NCBI RefSeq assembly: GCF_017591435.1
Contig: NC_059268.1
Coordinates: forward strand, 19,310,184 to 19,374,183
Length of the DNA stretch: 64,000 nucleotides
From: Portunus trituberculatus
Lineage: Eukaryota; Arthropoda; Malacostraca; Decapoda; Portunidae
Direction: 5' to 3'
The notes under the pieces are model-generated. The model searched no databases, was not told the origin of the DNA, and worked only from the letters and a program-made list of their open reading frames with translations. The position numbers and the translations under genes are program-made. Position 1 is the stretch's first letter. Each line of letters opens with the position of its first letter. Shown here one piece after another: positions 47,400 through 60,066 of this stretch.

Positions 47400-47602
47400 A
47401 TAAAATCCGGATCGACGCGAACGTCAACAAAGTCACAGTGCCGTGTTGTGGCCGCTGCCTGCTTGCGCCACGTGAGGCTGCCACCCACTGCCCTGTGAGT
47501 GTGAGAGGCGAGTGTTGCAGTGGCATTACTCTGATTGCTGCACGTTACTTTAGTGCCGCAAGAGTGTGTGAAGGCGCCATACTCACTACAACATCAGTCA
47601 AA
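47400..47602 (+). promoter_or_regulatory. Candidate CTU2 promoter / 5' UTR
   Basis: GC/CpG-enriched stretch immediately before the CTU2 ATG, with several CG dinucleotides (TCCGGATCGACGCGAACG) and a palindromic CACGTG. An open frame extends upstream of the ATG but contains no earlier ATG. Confidence 0.35.
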
Positions 47603-50600
47603 ATGTGTAGCGTTGACCCAGATGGAGTTATTGAAATGACACGAGCCACAGGAACCTTAGACATCAGCAAGTAAGTCTTGAGAGAGAGGATATAGACTTC
47701 ATTTCACTGGCAGCAGTCTATTAAGTGTTACATCACATAGGAGGCAGACCATGTATTGCTTTATCACAAGTAGAAAAAAAGAAAAAAAAATACTATTCAG
47801 TGACGAATTGACAGTGTATGGTATAAATTATTCTTGTCTTCTTGTTGAGTACATGTATGTTTAAGATTCACCACCAATAACTCAAGATTCATCCTGTGTA
47901 TTTGTAGCAGTGCTTTGTATTTCAAGGAGTGAATATTTATTTGTACCACAGTATGCCTTTCATGGCATACATATAGGCCTATCATTGGATATTCATCGTT
48001 TCAGAGGGGATGTGATGTGCCGCAAGTGTGCCAGTGCCGTGGCTGAAGTTGTGCTGAGAGTGAGAGACGCGTACTGCAGGTAGTTACACGACCTTTGAGA
48101 ATGTACACTTAATGCTTTATGATTTGTAAATTGATCTTTGCTATGTTGTGAGGCTTATGAAAGTTCACATTTAAATTTTCTACATTTAAGTAAGATGCAT
48201 AAGGCCGATGAAAATATTTATGGAGAAAATGATATGTTATTCTGATTGTCCATATTTATCATAAATGTTATGTGATTATATTAGTGATACGTTTGTTTAA
48301 CATGCCTTATAGGGACTGTTTCCTGGCGTATTTCACACACAAATTTCGCTCAACAATTGGAAAATCAAAGCAGATCCATCCTGGGGACCGAATACTGGTG
48401 GGCCTTTCTGGTGGTGCTTCCTCCACTGCATTGCTTCATCTTATCAGAGAAGGACTTCAGGAAAGCTCACACAAGAAATTGCGTTTTGATCCTGTTTTCC
48501 TCTACGTAGATGGTATTTGTATATATGTGTCTACAAGATTTGGTGATGTTTTCTATGTTGATAATTTTCTGTTGTAAGTTCCGAAAGATGACTTATGACA
48601 TTTCTAGTGTGGTTGTCTGTTCCATAGTTCCTCTGTGGGAGGAAAAGGCATCAAATATGATTCTAGTAGTAATAAAACTTGTAGATAATGATGTAATTAC
48701 TTAATTTATTTGCTAAGTAGTACTACTTGTCTTATCAGCTGGTATAAGTTTCTGAGAGCAGTGTTATCATGGAAAATATACTTGCATTATAGTTTTATTT
48801 TTTCTTGGAAACAGAGTGTGTCTTGTTTGGAAGTGTGGATGAAGTGTGTGATCATGTGCACAAGGTTGTTGAACAGGTGGCCTCCCTGGGATTCCAGTGC
48901 TATGTAGCAGCGCTGGAGCAAGTCATGGCATTGCAGCCCGTCCTGCCAGTCCTCAGGACACAGGTGGATCAGACTGGCTGTATCTGTTAGATTTTTTTTA
49001 CTGCTCTATAAGAACGTGTGGCAATTTATTATGTATGGTAACTTTGATTATTTGTAGTAAATTACTATATGCTATCAAATTTTATTAATTTATTTTTTGT
49101 TTTGTTTGATGACAGTATGTATGTTTTTTCTGAATTACTTACAAATATTAATGATACTGATTGCTCTGTGCTTTCATTTGTAAATTTCTTATATACATTG
49201 TAATTTTCAGTCTTTGATATGAAAACCATTATGACATATGTAGTATTGCATTACATGCATTATATCTTTTAATTTGTACAATGCATTAGGATATAATTGC
49301 AACTTCCCTGTCATAGTAATCTTCATTTTGTGCTTCTTATGATGATAATGTACACAATAGTATTCAGTATGTTTTTGTATGTATTTTTATTAGACATTTT
49401 ATTTCTTTTATGAATTGCATGTTGATATATATTCGTAAAAGATCTCAAGCATCTATGTTTTCCTATATTCTAGCATTGATAACAGATAAGCTCCTTTTCT
49501 CCCTCAGGAATGGAAGGAAATGAAGCACACAGTTGATGAAAATCTTAGAAAGAAATTTTGTGAACTTTTTACTTCATGTAAGAGTGCTTCAGCTCAGCAA
49601 GATTTGCATGACCAGCTACTTCAAACTGTGCTGAGGCAGTGTGCTCATTCTTTGGGATTCAGGAAAATGTTCCTGGGTGACAATTCCACAACTTTGTCTG
49701 TGCGCATTCTGTCACAGGTTGCTTTGGGAAGAGGTTCTCAGCTTCCTGCAAGAGTGGTAAGTGAAGTATTTGTTTTGTATATATGTTATGGTTTAGAATT
49801 TGCTATAGAAGTTTTTGCTGTCATTAGCGATAACCATAGTTGATTATATGTTGTCCTCTTTGTATCGTGCACATATGATTATGAGTTGTAGAGGTTGTAA
49901 GTCAATGAATGCTTGTATTGCATTAGATAATGATCTAGGAAAATTACATTTTGAAAGACAAAATGTACTGGAAATAGTTGAAAGACCTTTAAATAGATAA
50001 GTTGGTCTACAAAATTGCTCATAATTGAACATTTCTTTTCAGCATTTTAAAGCAGCTTCTCAAAGTGTAGAGGTGTACCGTCCAATGAGAGAACTTTTAG
50101 AGAATGAAATTTTACATTACCTAAACCTCCAAGACATCACTGTATTAAGACCTCCAACTTTTCAGCCCAAAGTAAGTGTACATCTTGTATAGAATAAGAA
50201 ATAAAAAAGTGTCAAATTAGTAATAATAATTATTTCCCTCAAAAAAGTTTGTATGAGCACAAAACATGTAGAAGTCATCTTTCTGTAAATTGGCTAAACC
50301 ACATTAGATTAGACCAGTCTTGACGTGATGTATGCAGTAGAAATTGATGCATAGGTTTTGACATGGTGTTGATAAGTGCTGCTTGTAGTCTTGATTAGAG
50401 GTCAGGAGGTTAGCCTTTAAAGTGGCATCTCCCTGATGTAGTCTGTTTATGGTTTCTTTTTGTGGTCTGATTTGCTTTTTCACTTCCTATTCTGGTATAA
50501 GTGTCAGGTATGCCTTCATGTTATGCATGATGTTTCCTTGGCTCTCAAATTGGGATGTTTTCACCAATACAAGTGTGTTAAGTGTGTGGAGTCACATGAG

Positions 50601-51769
50601 ACAGACTTTGAAGGACATATAGGTAGATCCTAGAAGGTATTTTTCTCATGGCCTAGAGTCATTTGCCTTTTAATTGTTGTATATGTACATATAATTTATT
50701 ATTATATCTTTTCCATTTTCTCTATTACAGAACACCAGTATAGCATCCTGTACAGAGGAGTTTGTCCGATCATTGCAAAATGACTTTCCAGCAACCATCC
50801 CAACTATTTTTCGCACTGGTGATAAACTGGTATCGACAACCACTCAGGCTGAAAAAGAACATGACTCTAGTGCTGATTCCCTTACAAGTGATGACTTTTG
50901 TGCACTTTGTGGATCAACCTTAGATACAGAAAAAGGAGAAGCTTCTGCTCTTCATGCTACTGTTGTATCCCAGAAATATTCAAGTAAGAGACCTCAGGAA
51001 ATCAATGCAGTTCCTGTCCAAGAATGTGGCAAAGTAAAGAGTGATGGAGAAACGTCCCCAGATCCTGGTGGTGGAATGTGTGGTTGTGCCAAAGCTGGAG
51101 GAGGTTGTAGCAAGACAAACATGAATGTGGACCAAAAATGGGAGATGTCCAAAACATTGGAGCAGTGCCTGTGCTATGGCTGCCGTGTTACTCTGAGAGA
51201 CTTGGTATGTAAAACTTCCACTCTTTACTGATGTATTTGGAATGATGCCATTCATATTACTCACCATTAGCATCTTTGAAAGTTTCCATTGAAACTGTGG
51301 TTGATACTTCATGTTCATTGAGGTCTGAGAAAGAATGGTGGGTTAATAGATATGTATGTCAACAAATGTGCCTGTAATTACATCACTGCAGATTTTTCCT
51401 TCAGTTTTGGTCTTATTTCTGTAAGAAGTTGGTCTTTCATCATCATCATCACTTTGTAGTTACAAAAAATATCTTGTTACTTAATGGCACTGGTGACACT
51501 CTTTCTCTCAGCCATTACATTAAGTATATTCAGCTAAATAATGGAAAATTTAGAATTTCCATCCTGGTCTTGTATATCTTAACTGTACCATATATTAGTG
51601 ATGAAAAGTTTATGAATTATAGTTTTGCTCTGTAGCTACTCATTGATATACATATTCCCTCAATTTCCAGGCTGACACAGGTCTTCTGCCAGCCAAAGTG
51701 CAGGCAACAGTGGCAGAGCAAAAGCAGCGCAAAATCATGAAAGAACAAATTCAAGACTTCTTGCTGTAG
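47603..51769 (+). CDS. CTU2: Cytoplasmic tRNA 2-thiolation protein 2 (CTU2/NCS2), 8 exons, 480 aa
   Basis: Exons: 47603-47670, 48005-48079, 48313-48512, 48815-48963, 49508-49756, 50043-50171, 50731-51204, 51671-51769, all GT-AG and in phase; human CTU2 is 515 aa. CTU2 pairs with CTU1 to 2-thiolate the wobble uridine (U34) of Lys, Glu and Gln tRNAs, using sulfur relayed through URM1. N-terminal Cys pairs C28-x2-C31 and C47-x2-C50 (AYCRDCF) match the family's metal site. The P-loop-like motif GLSGGASST (S80-T86) has S where CTU1 has the PP-loop Asp, as expected for the non-catalytic partner. C-terminal C347-x2-C350 and C438-x2-C441 (CYGC) complete the second Cys cluster. A Cys/Gly-rich insert lies in exon 7 (CGCAKAGGGC). 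VDE across the exon 3/4 junction matches the family and supports it. Confidence 0.93.
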
Positions 51770-51805
51770 AAGCTTACAAAAGAGAGCACTTGGCTTTGAA
51801 AGGAC

Positions 51806-51811
51806 AATAAA
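51806..51811 (+). terminator. Candidate polyadenylation signal of CTU2
   Basis: AATAAA begins 37 nt after the CTU2 stop, consistent with a very short 3' UTR. No transcript evidence. Confidence 0.45.
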
Positions 51812-52851
51812 TGACAATATGTTACAGAAAGGTAAAAAAAAGTTATGCCTTTAGCCAATATTTCCATATAACAATAGGGAAAAAAATAACTTAAGAATGT
51901 CATCAGAAAATACCATCATGAGGTACTAAAGGGTATTGGGTGTTGTAGTTTTAATTGATATTGTGTACAAACAGTTTTATGTTTCAGAAGTTTTTATTTA
52001 TATATGCAAACATATAGATAGATAGATGTTAGTATTAGTTGTGATTAGTAATAAGATATTAAAATTGAAGACTTTTTATAAGTTTTTATATGCACTTGAA
52101 GTACATATAGCAAAGCTTACACTGGTTTTAGTTTTGTGATCAAGATCCATTGAAGGCTAAGTATGATTTTGCAACCAATTTCTTAAGGTTCTGCATGGTT
52201 TGCACTTGTTCAATTACCTGAAATGTATCCAGAATGTTACATAAGATGATTTGGAATATAGAAACAAAATTTTCAGAAAACCCATTCGTGTAACAGCCAC
52301 GCTGTTGCTTCTAGCTGAATGTGAAGACAAGCACACATTTCTATGGTGGCAACAGTGCTGTGTCCTACTGCATTTGAGAAAAGAAAAGAAAAAAAAGAAA
52401 AAAATGACAATACTAACCCTTGAAACTACGACCCTATTGCTTGAATTGACTGCCGTTTTAGAGTTTTTTAAATTTATCTCAACAGGTAAATTCTTAGACA
52501 TCCATCACTGTACAACCTTTTGTCTGATTGCCAGTATGGGTTCCATTGTGTCTGTTCTAATGGTGATGTTTTGACCTTCATTATTCAGTTTTTTAGAAAT
52601 TTTGTGAAACTTTAGCTGTTTTCATAGATGTGTCAAAAAAAGTCTGGTATAAAGCTTAGATTTCCAAACTTCTCTACTATGGCATCTATCCTCTTCGCTG
52701 TAACCTCCTATAGTTTTTTTTTTTTTTTTCTGACATATCTCTACCATTATTTAGTTCTGTTCCACTACTACCTGTTTCATTCCCTTGTCAGAGGACATTT
52801 CTGTTCCATCATTTCATCTCTTCTCTTTGTTAAGCTTTTAGCTCTGTTAAG

Positions 52852-53046
<195 letters not shown>

Positions 53047-53780
53047 GAGGGGTTGTCATGAAGTAAGAGTGCGGAGGACTGTAGGTGCCCTATCACTGAG
53101 ACAGTTTGTATTTTGTATGGCTGGGTCCTCACTGGGGAGTTCTAGCAGACCTCAGTGAATAATATTTTTCCACCTTTCCGAGGCAATACAGGTAATTTGG
53201 CCTAAAAACATGCAGGTCCAAATGGCAGATTTACATACAAATCTGTACCTCACGACCCGCGATGGGCGGCCAAATTTTGTGTGCCGAGCGGTGCGTCCTT
53301 TCCCAGGCAATATGTATTCCTTAAGAGATACCCAAGGTTTTCTCTAATTTCTGAGGGAACGTTCGAGCAACACTTTGACTGAACTTGAGCATCATTCCAG
53401 AATTATCCACATACCAAACTGAATGACAATTGCTTCATTCTTTGTGGATATGAACGTTTTCAGACTTGTCCAAGGCGGTTGTCTCCTGTCGCCGGCCATG
53501 CCATTAGCGTACACAATATATCCGACAAATATAAAGCCCAGTTTACGTAATTCCGGTATCCTTAAATCTTACTGACCCCTTCATTTTACATCAATTCTCA
53601 TGCAGCCTACACGGACAAAATAAGCTTCGCCAGAATTGCAGAGTGGCCAAAACGACGCCAAGTGTTGTGGCCGAGGTCAGAGGGACGGCAGAACTTGCCC
53701 GTGTAATAGGGTGGCCGGGAAGACTGGCTGCCATGACCCCCGCAGACTTGCCGCGGGATAATTACCTCGCCGGGCCGGTT

Positions 53781-53828
53781 GGCGGCTTAGGTTCAGGAGA
53801 TGCTGGCGGCTTAGGTTCAGGAGATGCA
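53781..53828 (+). repeat. 24-bp tandem duplication
   Basis: GGCGGCTTAGGTTCAGGAGA plus TGC(T/A) occurs twice in a row; the copies differ only in the last base. Confidence 0.95.
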
Positions 53829-54009
53829 ATGGTCATGTTTACCATTTCCCAGTAGAGTTTTTACTGTTTTTTTTTTTTTTTTTTTTTTTTTTCAAAGGAA
53901 AGGAAGCGGGAAGTGTAAGGAAGATTGCCTGTGACGGATCAGCGCAGGTGGGGACGGGGGGAGGGAGAAGTGCGGCGGAGAACTAAGTGTGAGGCCCAGT
54001 AGGGGAACA

Positions 54010-54011
<2 letters not shown>

Positions 54012-54102
<91 letters not shown>
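54012..54102. repeat. (CT)n-(CA)n compound microsatellite abutting SINE copy 5
   Basis: CT units 54012-54068 then CA units 54068-54102, directly before the SINE head. Confidence 0.97.
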
Positions 54103-54103
<1 letters not shown>

Positions 54104-54388
54104 GCGTAGTGTAATGGTTAGCACACTATACTCACAATCGAGAGGCCCGGGTTCGAGTCCCGGTAAGCGGCGAGGCAAATGGGTAAGCCTCTTAATGTGT
54201 GGCCTCTGTTCACCTAGCAGTAAATAGGTACGGGATGTAACTCGAGGGGTTGTGGCCTCGCTTTCCCGGTGTGTGTTGTGTGTTGATGTGGTCTCAGTCC
54301 TACTCGAAGATCGGTCTATGAGCTCTGAGCTCGCTCCGTAATGGGGAAGACTGGCTGGGTGACCAGCAGGCGACCGAGGTGAATTACA
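54103..54388 (+). mobile_element. tRNA-Val-derived SINE, copy 5 (full length)
   Basis: The head CGCGTAGTGTAATGGTTAGC has the Val-type anticodon loop CTCACAA and B box GGTTCGAGTCC with a well-preserved TCCCGG. The body carries AAGCCTCTTAATGTGT, TACGGGATGTAACTCGAG and GAGCTCTGAGCTCGCTCCG and ends GGTGAATTACAGG. Unlike copies 1 and 4, its 3' end is not followed by (CA)n, but (CA)n lies directly on its 5' side. Confidence 0.93.
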
Positions 54389-54748
54389 GGTGGTATCCAG
54401 TATGTAGTTGTTGTTCGTGCCTAGACGGTCGTAAACGAGTGAGCTTACATTAAAAGAAAGAGAAGGAAGGGTAAGAAAGATAAAAAGTATGCATGGAGCT
54501 ACGTGCAGATCTTATGGAACAAATCTACGTAAATTACGTATATCGAATAGAAAAGAAAGTATATGCTTGTCATTGGACGTGGCCGAAAGATAGCTTAGGA
54601 GAGAGGAACTGGGCGTGTGTGCCTCATTCCTTCATTTTGAAAGAATCGGACAAACACGGTGGACAGGTTACCCGCCGCAGTCTTGGTATTTACTAGTACA
54701 GTTTTACTACCCAATATAATTCAACCATTATGGTGTGGATTTTAGCTT

Positions 54749-54749
<1 letters not shown>

Positions 54750-54797
<48 letters not shown>

Positions 54798-54800
54798 ACC

Positions 54801-54832
<32 letters not shown>

Positions 54833-54835
54833 CAA
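54750..54835. repeat. Compound (CA)n-(CAC)n-(AAC)n microsatellite
   Basis: CA units to about 54796, CAC units to about 54814, then AAC units to 54835. Confidence 0.95.
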
Positions 54836-55891
54836 TGCACTTTGGGTTGAAGAGAGTGCATAAAGTGAGGTGGTGGCGTGGTTAGATCTGGCCGAGGTGG
54901 GCGAGCCTCCTTGCCTTGCCTTCCAGTGAGGGTCATAGGAGGAGGAAAACGTTTCTCATGGGTGAGCAGTTTGTGCCACGAAATCTTCATTCCTCCAAAA
55001 CTCATTTATTGTCCTCACACTCAAAAAAGGTTCAATTCCACGTAACAGCCCGGTGCAGCGCCGTCTCTTGAGCACCCATAACACTCTCTCTTGATTATTT
55101 ACTTTCCGGAGCTGATTTTAATGTGGGTTTTCTCATGGTTTGAGGCTGACCACCAGCCCCACGTGCACCTCTCGCTCTCCAGGCGTCGCGACCCGGCAGA
55201 ATTTTACGTCCCTGAGATGCGACAAACGGATGAAGCGAGTTCTTATTGCCTACCAAAATCACCTGGCTAAATAAGAAACCTTTTCTTCTTTCCTTAAACA
55301 AACAATAGGTTCAGAGGTTGATTTGCATGATGTAACTCACTTTATATTTGTCTTTTCTCGTATGATATCGCTGAAGTGTATTTACTGAACTGTAACAAAT
55401 TAACGTAGTATTTCACGACTACACTTATGATGTGCTGTATGAAATACTTTGTTGTACGAATTATTCTTACAACAAAGTATGACTCACATAGTTCATTTTT
55501 TAAATTAAAGACAAGAACTACTTAACATTGACTCGTAAAAAAGTCAGCATAAATTCGTTCGCTTGGTTAATGGTGTTCGTGATCGTGTGGCTTAACGACC
55601 ACTTGCTCCACGACGCCTCCTCGACCACTTCCCACCTCCTATAACAATGCAATAACAGCAGAGATACATTGTCTTTAATACTGTATTGTTGATTCATAAC
55701 GAATTGTATTGAATGTTCGTCTTAACTAATTGCAGTGTTATACTTGGCTGGCATGATATTGTGTCGCTGTGTGTGCGTGTCTGGGGGAGCGCGCATCCTC
55801 ACTTGAAGGAATGGGAGGGCAGGGATTGTCAGGGACGGTTGGCAGCCGGGCCCCAGGGCTGATCTTGTCCAGGTTGTGTGTTCCAGGTCCA

Positions 55892-55929
<38 letters not shown>

Positions 55930-56400
55930 CGCTTATGGTTCTCTCGTAGTCGTATCAAGGTATAAAGATGTGACTGGTTCAACAAACGAAACAAACAGAA
56001 CTTCATATAAGCTTCTTTAACGAGAGAGATTTGAAGTGTCCAGTTTGGCAAACCCAGGATGTTCAGTGTACGTAGCAGCCAGACGGGGACAGTCGACTGT
56101 CACTGAAGAAGAGAAGGTTGTTATGAAAAGAGGATTAGGTTTTTTTTTTTTTTTTTTTAAGGCAAGTGCAAAATTTCATAAAACGCTTTAGATATGTCCG
56201 AGGCTTCGCAGCATTAAAACAGTAAAATTTTCATTAAGATCATATAAAATAAGGTTTCCATAAGCCATACGAAATATTAAGGGCGATGTCTGAGACTGTC
56301 ATCTCTACAACATTCTATACTAAACAGAAACCTTGTTTACTTTTTGATAAATCAGAAGAGTACTCCATGAGATTCACCCTGTTAGTACCACTATGAATAA

Positions 56401-56435
56401 AATTACCTGCGCCACTAATGGGCGGAAGCTGAACA
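56401..56435 (+). mobile_element. Fragment of the second SINE family (body motif only)
   Basis: GCCACTAATGGGCGGAAGC matches, with one change (GGGCAG to GGGCGG), the reverse complement of the motif at about 12901-12927 in the minus-oriented SINE. No tRNA head is visible here. Confidence 0.55.
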
Positions 56436-56766
56436 GCGCCTCCTAAATACTATTCAAGTGTGCCCACAGGCGCTGTAAGCCTTAACGTAAAAAAGAAAGA
56501 AAGAAGAAAAAAAAAAAGAATAATCTGCCAAAGTTCATTCATTGTGTCACAGTACAGTGTTAGTTTTGATTAGAGAGGACGGGCTAATTTTTATTACAAT
56601 GAATATATATTTTCTTTTACGGAAATTGCTAAGAATAACCGTTCCGTGATGGTTCCGCTACAGGTGCGGGTATGTACTGTATACCGGGCGACGACTTCCT
56701 TCAGGCGCCAGTTTAATTGATAAATAGACTTCAGAATTCGAGATTTTATTACCAAATTCTTATGTT

Positions 56767-56824
<58 letters not shown>

Positions 56825-57439
56825 CTTATCTCACTCTGTCTTTACGTCGTCAGTGTTCGTCTGTCTGTTGTCTGTCTGTCTGAATCTGGGAATGTTCCAA
56901 AGTGTCTTCCCTCACTTGATGCCATAATTTAGAAGCGAACCTCTCCCGTGAAGCACTTGGTTTCTGCGTCCGTGGCTCGTAAACTGGAAACTTTTTTTTT
57001 CCCTTTTAGCGACGGATTCTTTAGTCATGGAAAAATTCAGTCGCACTGTGGCGCGACCTGTGGCCACCAACCCACTGGCCTGCATGGGAGCTTGAGAGGA
57101 TCATTCGTTTTCTATTTTCTTTTTCCAAGAAAAGTGATTTTGTTCGTGTGTGTGTGTGTGTGTGTGTGTGTGTTGCTTTTTTGTCTCCTTCAAAACCAGT
57201 GGATTTCTTTTCTGTATAGGTGTTTTGGTCATCAGTTACACGAGTACATTGTAGCAACACGGAGAGGCTCATCGCTTTAACTGGAATGAGCAGATGAATG
57301 CGGTTATGTTACCTGTTGATTTTATTAATTTTTTTGCTGATGATTATCTTTTAAAGATAAATGAAAGGCGTATCTGTGCTGTTATAATAATCTATCTTTT
57401 ATTATTTAAAGAAGACTTAGAAACTCATTCTTTAATTCA

Positions 57440-57790
57440 TGAGTTTCTCTAGTTTAAAACTTAATTCAGAGCTGTTAAGAACATAGAAAAATATAATGAA
57501 GCTGCAAGAGGCCGTCAGTGGCAGTCCCTGTGTGAACAAAACTACCATAAATTTGTCTAATCTTCTTTTAAAGCTCCCTATTAACCCAGCACTAACAATA
57601 TGATTACTGAGACCGTTCCATTCATCTACCACTCTGTTAGAGAACCACTTCCTTCCCATTTCTGGTGTTGAGGCGATATGGAGAGAAGGAAGAATATTGT
57701 TAATCCTGACCACAAGAAGACACGTTTCTGGAAGCAGCAGTGAGTGTTCCTGGTGGTTCATTTGGATCATTCCAAACCACTGGCTGGCAG
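57440..57790 (-). mobile_element. LINE 3'-end relic (C-terminus of a non-LTR reverse transcriptase ORF)
   Basis: The minus-strand frame contains WFSNRVVDEWNGLSNHIV followed by SFKRRLDKFM, the pattern that ends many CR1/Jockey-like ORF2 proteins (F-S-x-RVV-x-x-WN-x-L, then SFK-x-x-LDK). The downstream DNA (TGCAAGAGGCCGTCAGTGG, GGCAGTCCCTGTGTG) would be its 3' tail. No reverse-transcriptase core is present, so this is a 5'-truncated copy. Clade assignment is uncertain. Confidence 0.7.
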
Positions 57791-58939
57791 GATGTGGTTG
57801 TTTGGGATTGCGCCGGCTTTTATAGGGGCGCCGTACGTGTGTTGGGCGGGGGGTGCGAGTGTGGGTGCATGGAAGGACTGGGCAAGGTAAGAAGAGAGGG
57901 TCGAAAGGGAATGCTCCGGCTCAGATGTTGTTTTTCAGGCACGCCCGCCTTTCATCAATAAAAGAAAAAAAAAAAAGCAAGATAACTTCGTAGTTCGCCG
58001 CCGTCTGTTTGTTTCCAGGTGTGGCTGGGCGGTCACTGAAGCAGCGTGCATGCGCCGGCTGCCTTACTGAGCGTACTTGGAATTTAACTCGTAGTATTTA
58101 GAAAAGGGGTTGGACTATTTGTTTTCTTTCGCAGAGGGGGAAGAGAAAACTGAACGAACTACTGACATGGGGAGGTGGCGACACGCGGCTGCAGGAGGCG
58201 GGATGCGAGGAAGAGGTCAGATACTTCACATTGTCTTTTCCACGTCCACTCCCTGAGCAATGACGTTCAGTGTGGGCGGAAGCGTTCATGCATGAGGGGC
58301 AGTAGGGGAGGTGGAAGTAGGGAGATAATAAAGTGTACGCTCTCAAAGGAATGAATGGTATTAAATCCTCATAGTGAGGGTGTCCGAGAGGAGTGACAAG
58401 TACTTCCATACTTCCTGGTAATGTGTATGATAGTGTTAACATACAAGTCCACACTGCATTGCTTTTGTATCGCGAGGTGAGGTAATGAAGAGTTCCTGTT
58501 TGCTTAAAGAGAAGAGCAGGAAATGAAACGTGAAATTAGTTTTTCTTTATTCCCTCCTGCTTTAATCGGCCTTGCATACTTAAGTGCATGAAAGCGAGGG
58601 ACAAGAGGTGGCGGGGCTTGGGGCGCAGGAGAAGAAAGGGAATTCGGCGGGGAGGAGAAGTGGGCCGCGTGATCGATGAGTCTCGCTACAGGAGCAACAA
58701 TTAATGCTTTCTCTTCTGGCCGTAGCTGATAACTCTTCACTACTGCTGCTAGAGATATCGCAGCATGGGGCATATCAATAGTACTACCACTTACGACACC
58801 TCACTCACAAGCAACACTAGCGTTAACAGCAACATTAGTAGCAGCAGGAGCAGCAGCAGCAGTCGTAACAACAGTAACAACAGCAACAACAGTAACAATT
58901 ACAGAAACAATAGTTATAACGGTGTTAATATTGCTGCTG

Positions 58940-59080
58940 CTCCTCCTCCTCCTCCTCCTCCTCCTCCTCCTCCTCCTCCTCCTCCTCCTCCTCCTCCTCC
59001 TCCTCCTCCTCCTCCTCCTCCTCCTCCTCCTCCTCCTCCTCCTCCTCCTCCTCCTCCTCCTCCTCCTCCTCCTCCTCCTC

Positions 59081-59110
<30 letters not shown>
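58940..59110. repeat. (CTC)n followed by (TAC)n triplet array
   Basis: About 47 CTC-type units, 58940-59082, then about nine TAC units. Confidence 0.97.
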
Positions 59111-59115
<5 letters not shown>

Positions 59116-59354
59116 TCTACAGTACTACTACTACTGCTACAACTACATTTTATCCTCATTTCTTGTTTCTTTATTTTTTTGTAATTTATCGCTGTTTTTC
59201 CACCATACTACAAAGGACTTTAGGTGAGTAACATTAGTAACGCCCCTTATGGAAGAAAACATACGTATGTAGTTAATAGCTGCTGCCACTGTGTAACTCT
59301 CATTGAAGGACTCAAGTTGCACGGTAGCCGAGCACGAGCAATCTGGTGAAAGAA

Positions 59355-59403
<49 letters not shown>

Positions 59404-59631
59404 CGTGCATGCCGCTTTCAGGATGCTGGAGATGGGCTTGGACGGGGGCGGGTAGGGATAGAAACCATCAACAGCTCGCTCGTGTGCGTTACCGAGGGTG
59501 GCGGTGCGGCGCCGCCTACCGTTCACCCAGACAGTGCGTGTCGCAGCCCCGCTATGGATCCAGTGCTTGTTGCCACGCGGACCCCTACCCCACCTGCATC
59601 CCCAAGCAACCTGCCGCGCGCCGATCTGCAG

Positions 59632-59675
59632 CCTCCTCCTCCTCCTCCTCCTCCTCCTCCTCCTCCTCCTCCTCC

Positions 59676-59711
<36 letters not shown>

Positions 59712-59712
59712 G
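59632..59712. repeat. (CTC)n triplet array, slightly interrupted
   Basis: CTC-type units with a few CTT changes at the 3' end. Confidence 0.95.
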
Positions 59713-60029
59713 CATCGTATCCTCTCCTCTCCTTTCCTCTGATCCCGTCGGGCTTGCTGGACGCCGCCGAGTGACGCAGCTCCCGTTCCAACCAAAGCGC
59801 GGGATGGGCTAAACGTAATTGACCTCTTGTGTTGGGTACATGACGAAGCCACCTGAGTGGGGCGGGGCGGGCCGGGACGGTGCAAGGCTGGCGGAGCGGG
59901 GCGGGGGGACGGAGATTCCATCAAGAGTCTGGACGCTGTGTCGTGGAGGGATCGGTGTCTCAGCTTTGTTGTGGTCAAGGGAAATTTTGTTATGGGAAGC
60001 AAGACGAACTGAAAGAAATGTTACATAGC

Positions 60030-60066
<37 letters not shown>

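Larger units (their letters stand above)
46678..47602. other. Short interval between the aldo-keto reductase and CTU2
   Basis: The first part is the reductase 3' UTR; an AATAAA at 47186-47191 is a candidate polyadenylation signal. A compound (TTC)n-(TTA)n-(TAG)n tract fills 46910-47064. The final ~200 bp (47400-47600) is CpG-richer than its surroundings, contains a CACGTG E-box near 47466, and is the likely CTU2 promoter/5' UTR. Confidence 0.5.
54389..57439. other. Gene-poor region between SINE copy 5 and a LINE relic
   Basis: Contains (CA)n-(CAC)n-(AAC)n at 54750-54835, (TG)n-(CG)n at 55895-55932, (GA)n at 56769-56822 and (GT)n at 57146-57173, plus a short SINE-tail match at 56401-56435. 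No exon with recognisable protein similarity. Confidence 0.45.

Noticed and set aside
47354..47602. An N-terminal extension of CTU2 containing Cys pairs
   Set aside because: The upstream open frame starts with TTG and has no ATG before 47603; the stretch is better explained as promoter/5' UTR.
58765..59227. Frames with long poly-Pro, poly-Leu or poly-Gly
   Set aside because: Translation of the (CTC)n array in different frames; the Asn/Ser-rich lead-in is likewise AAC/AGC repeat DNA.
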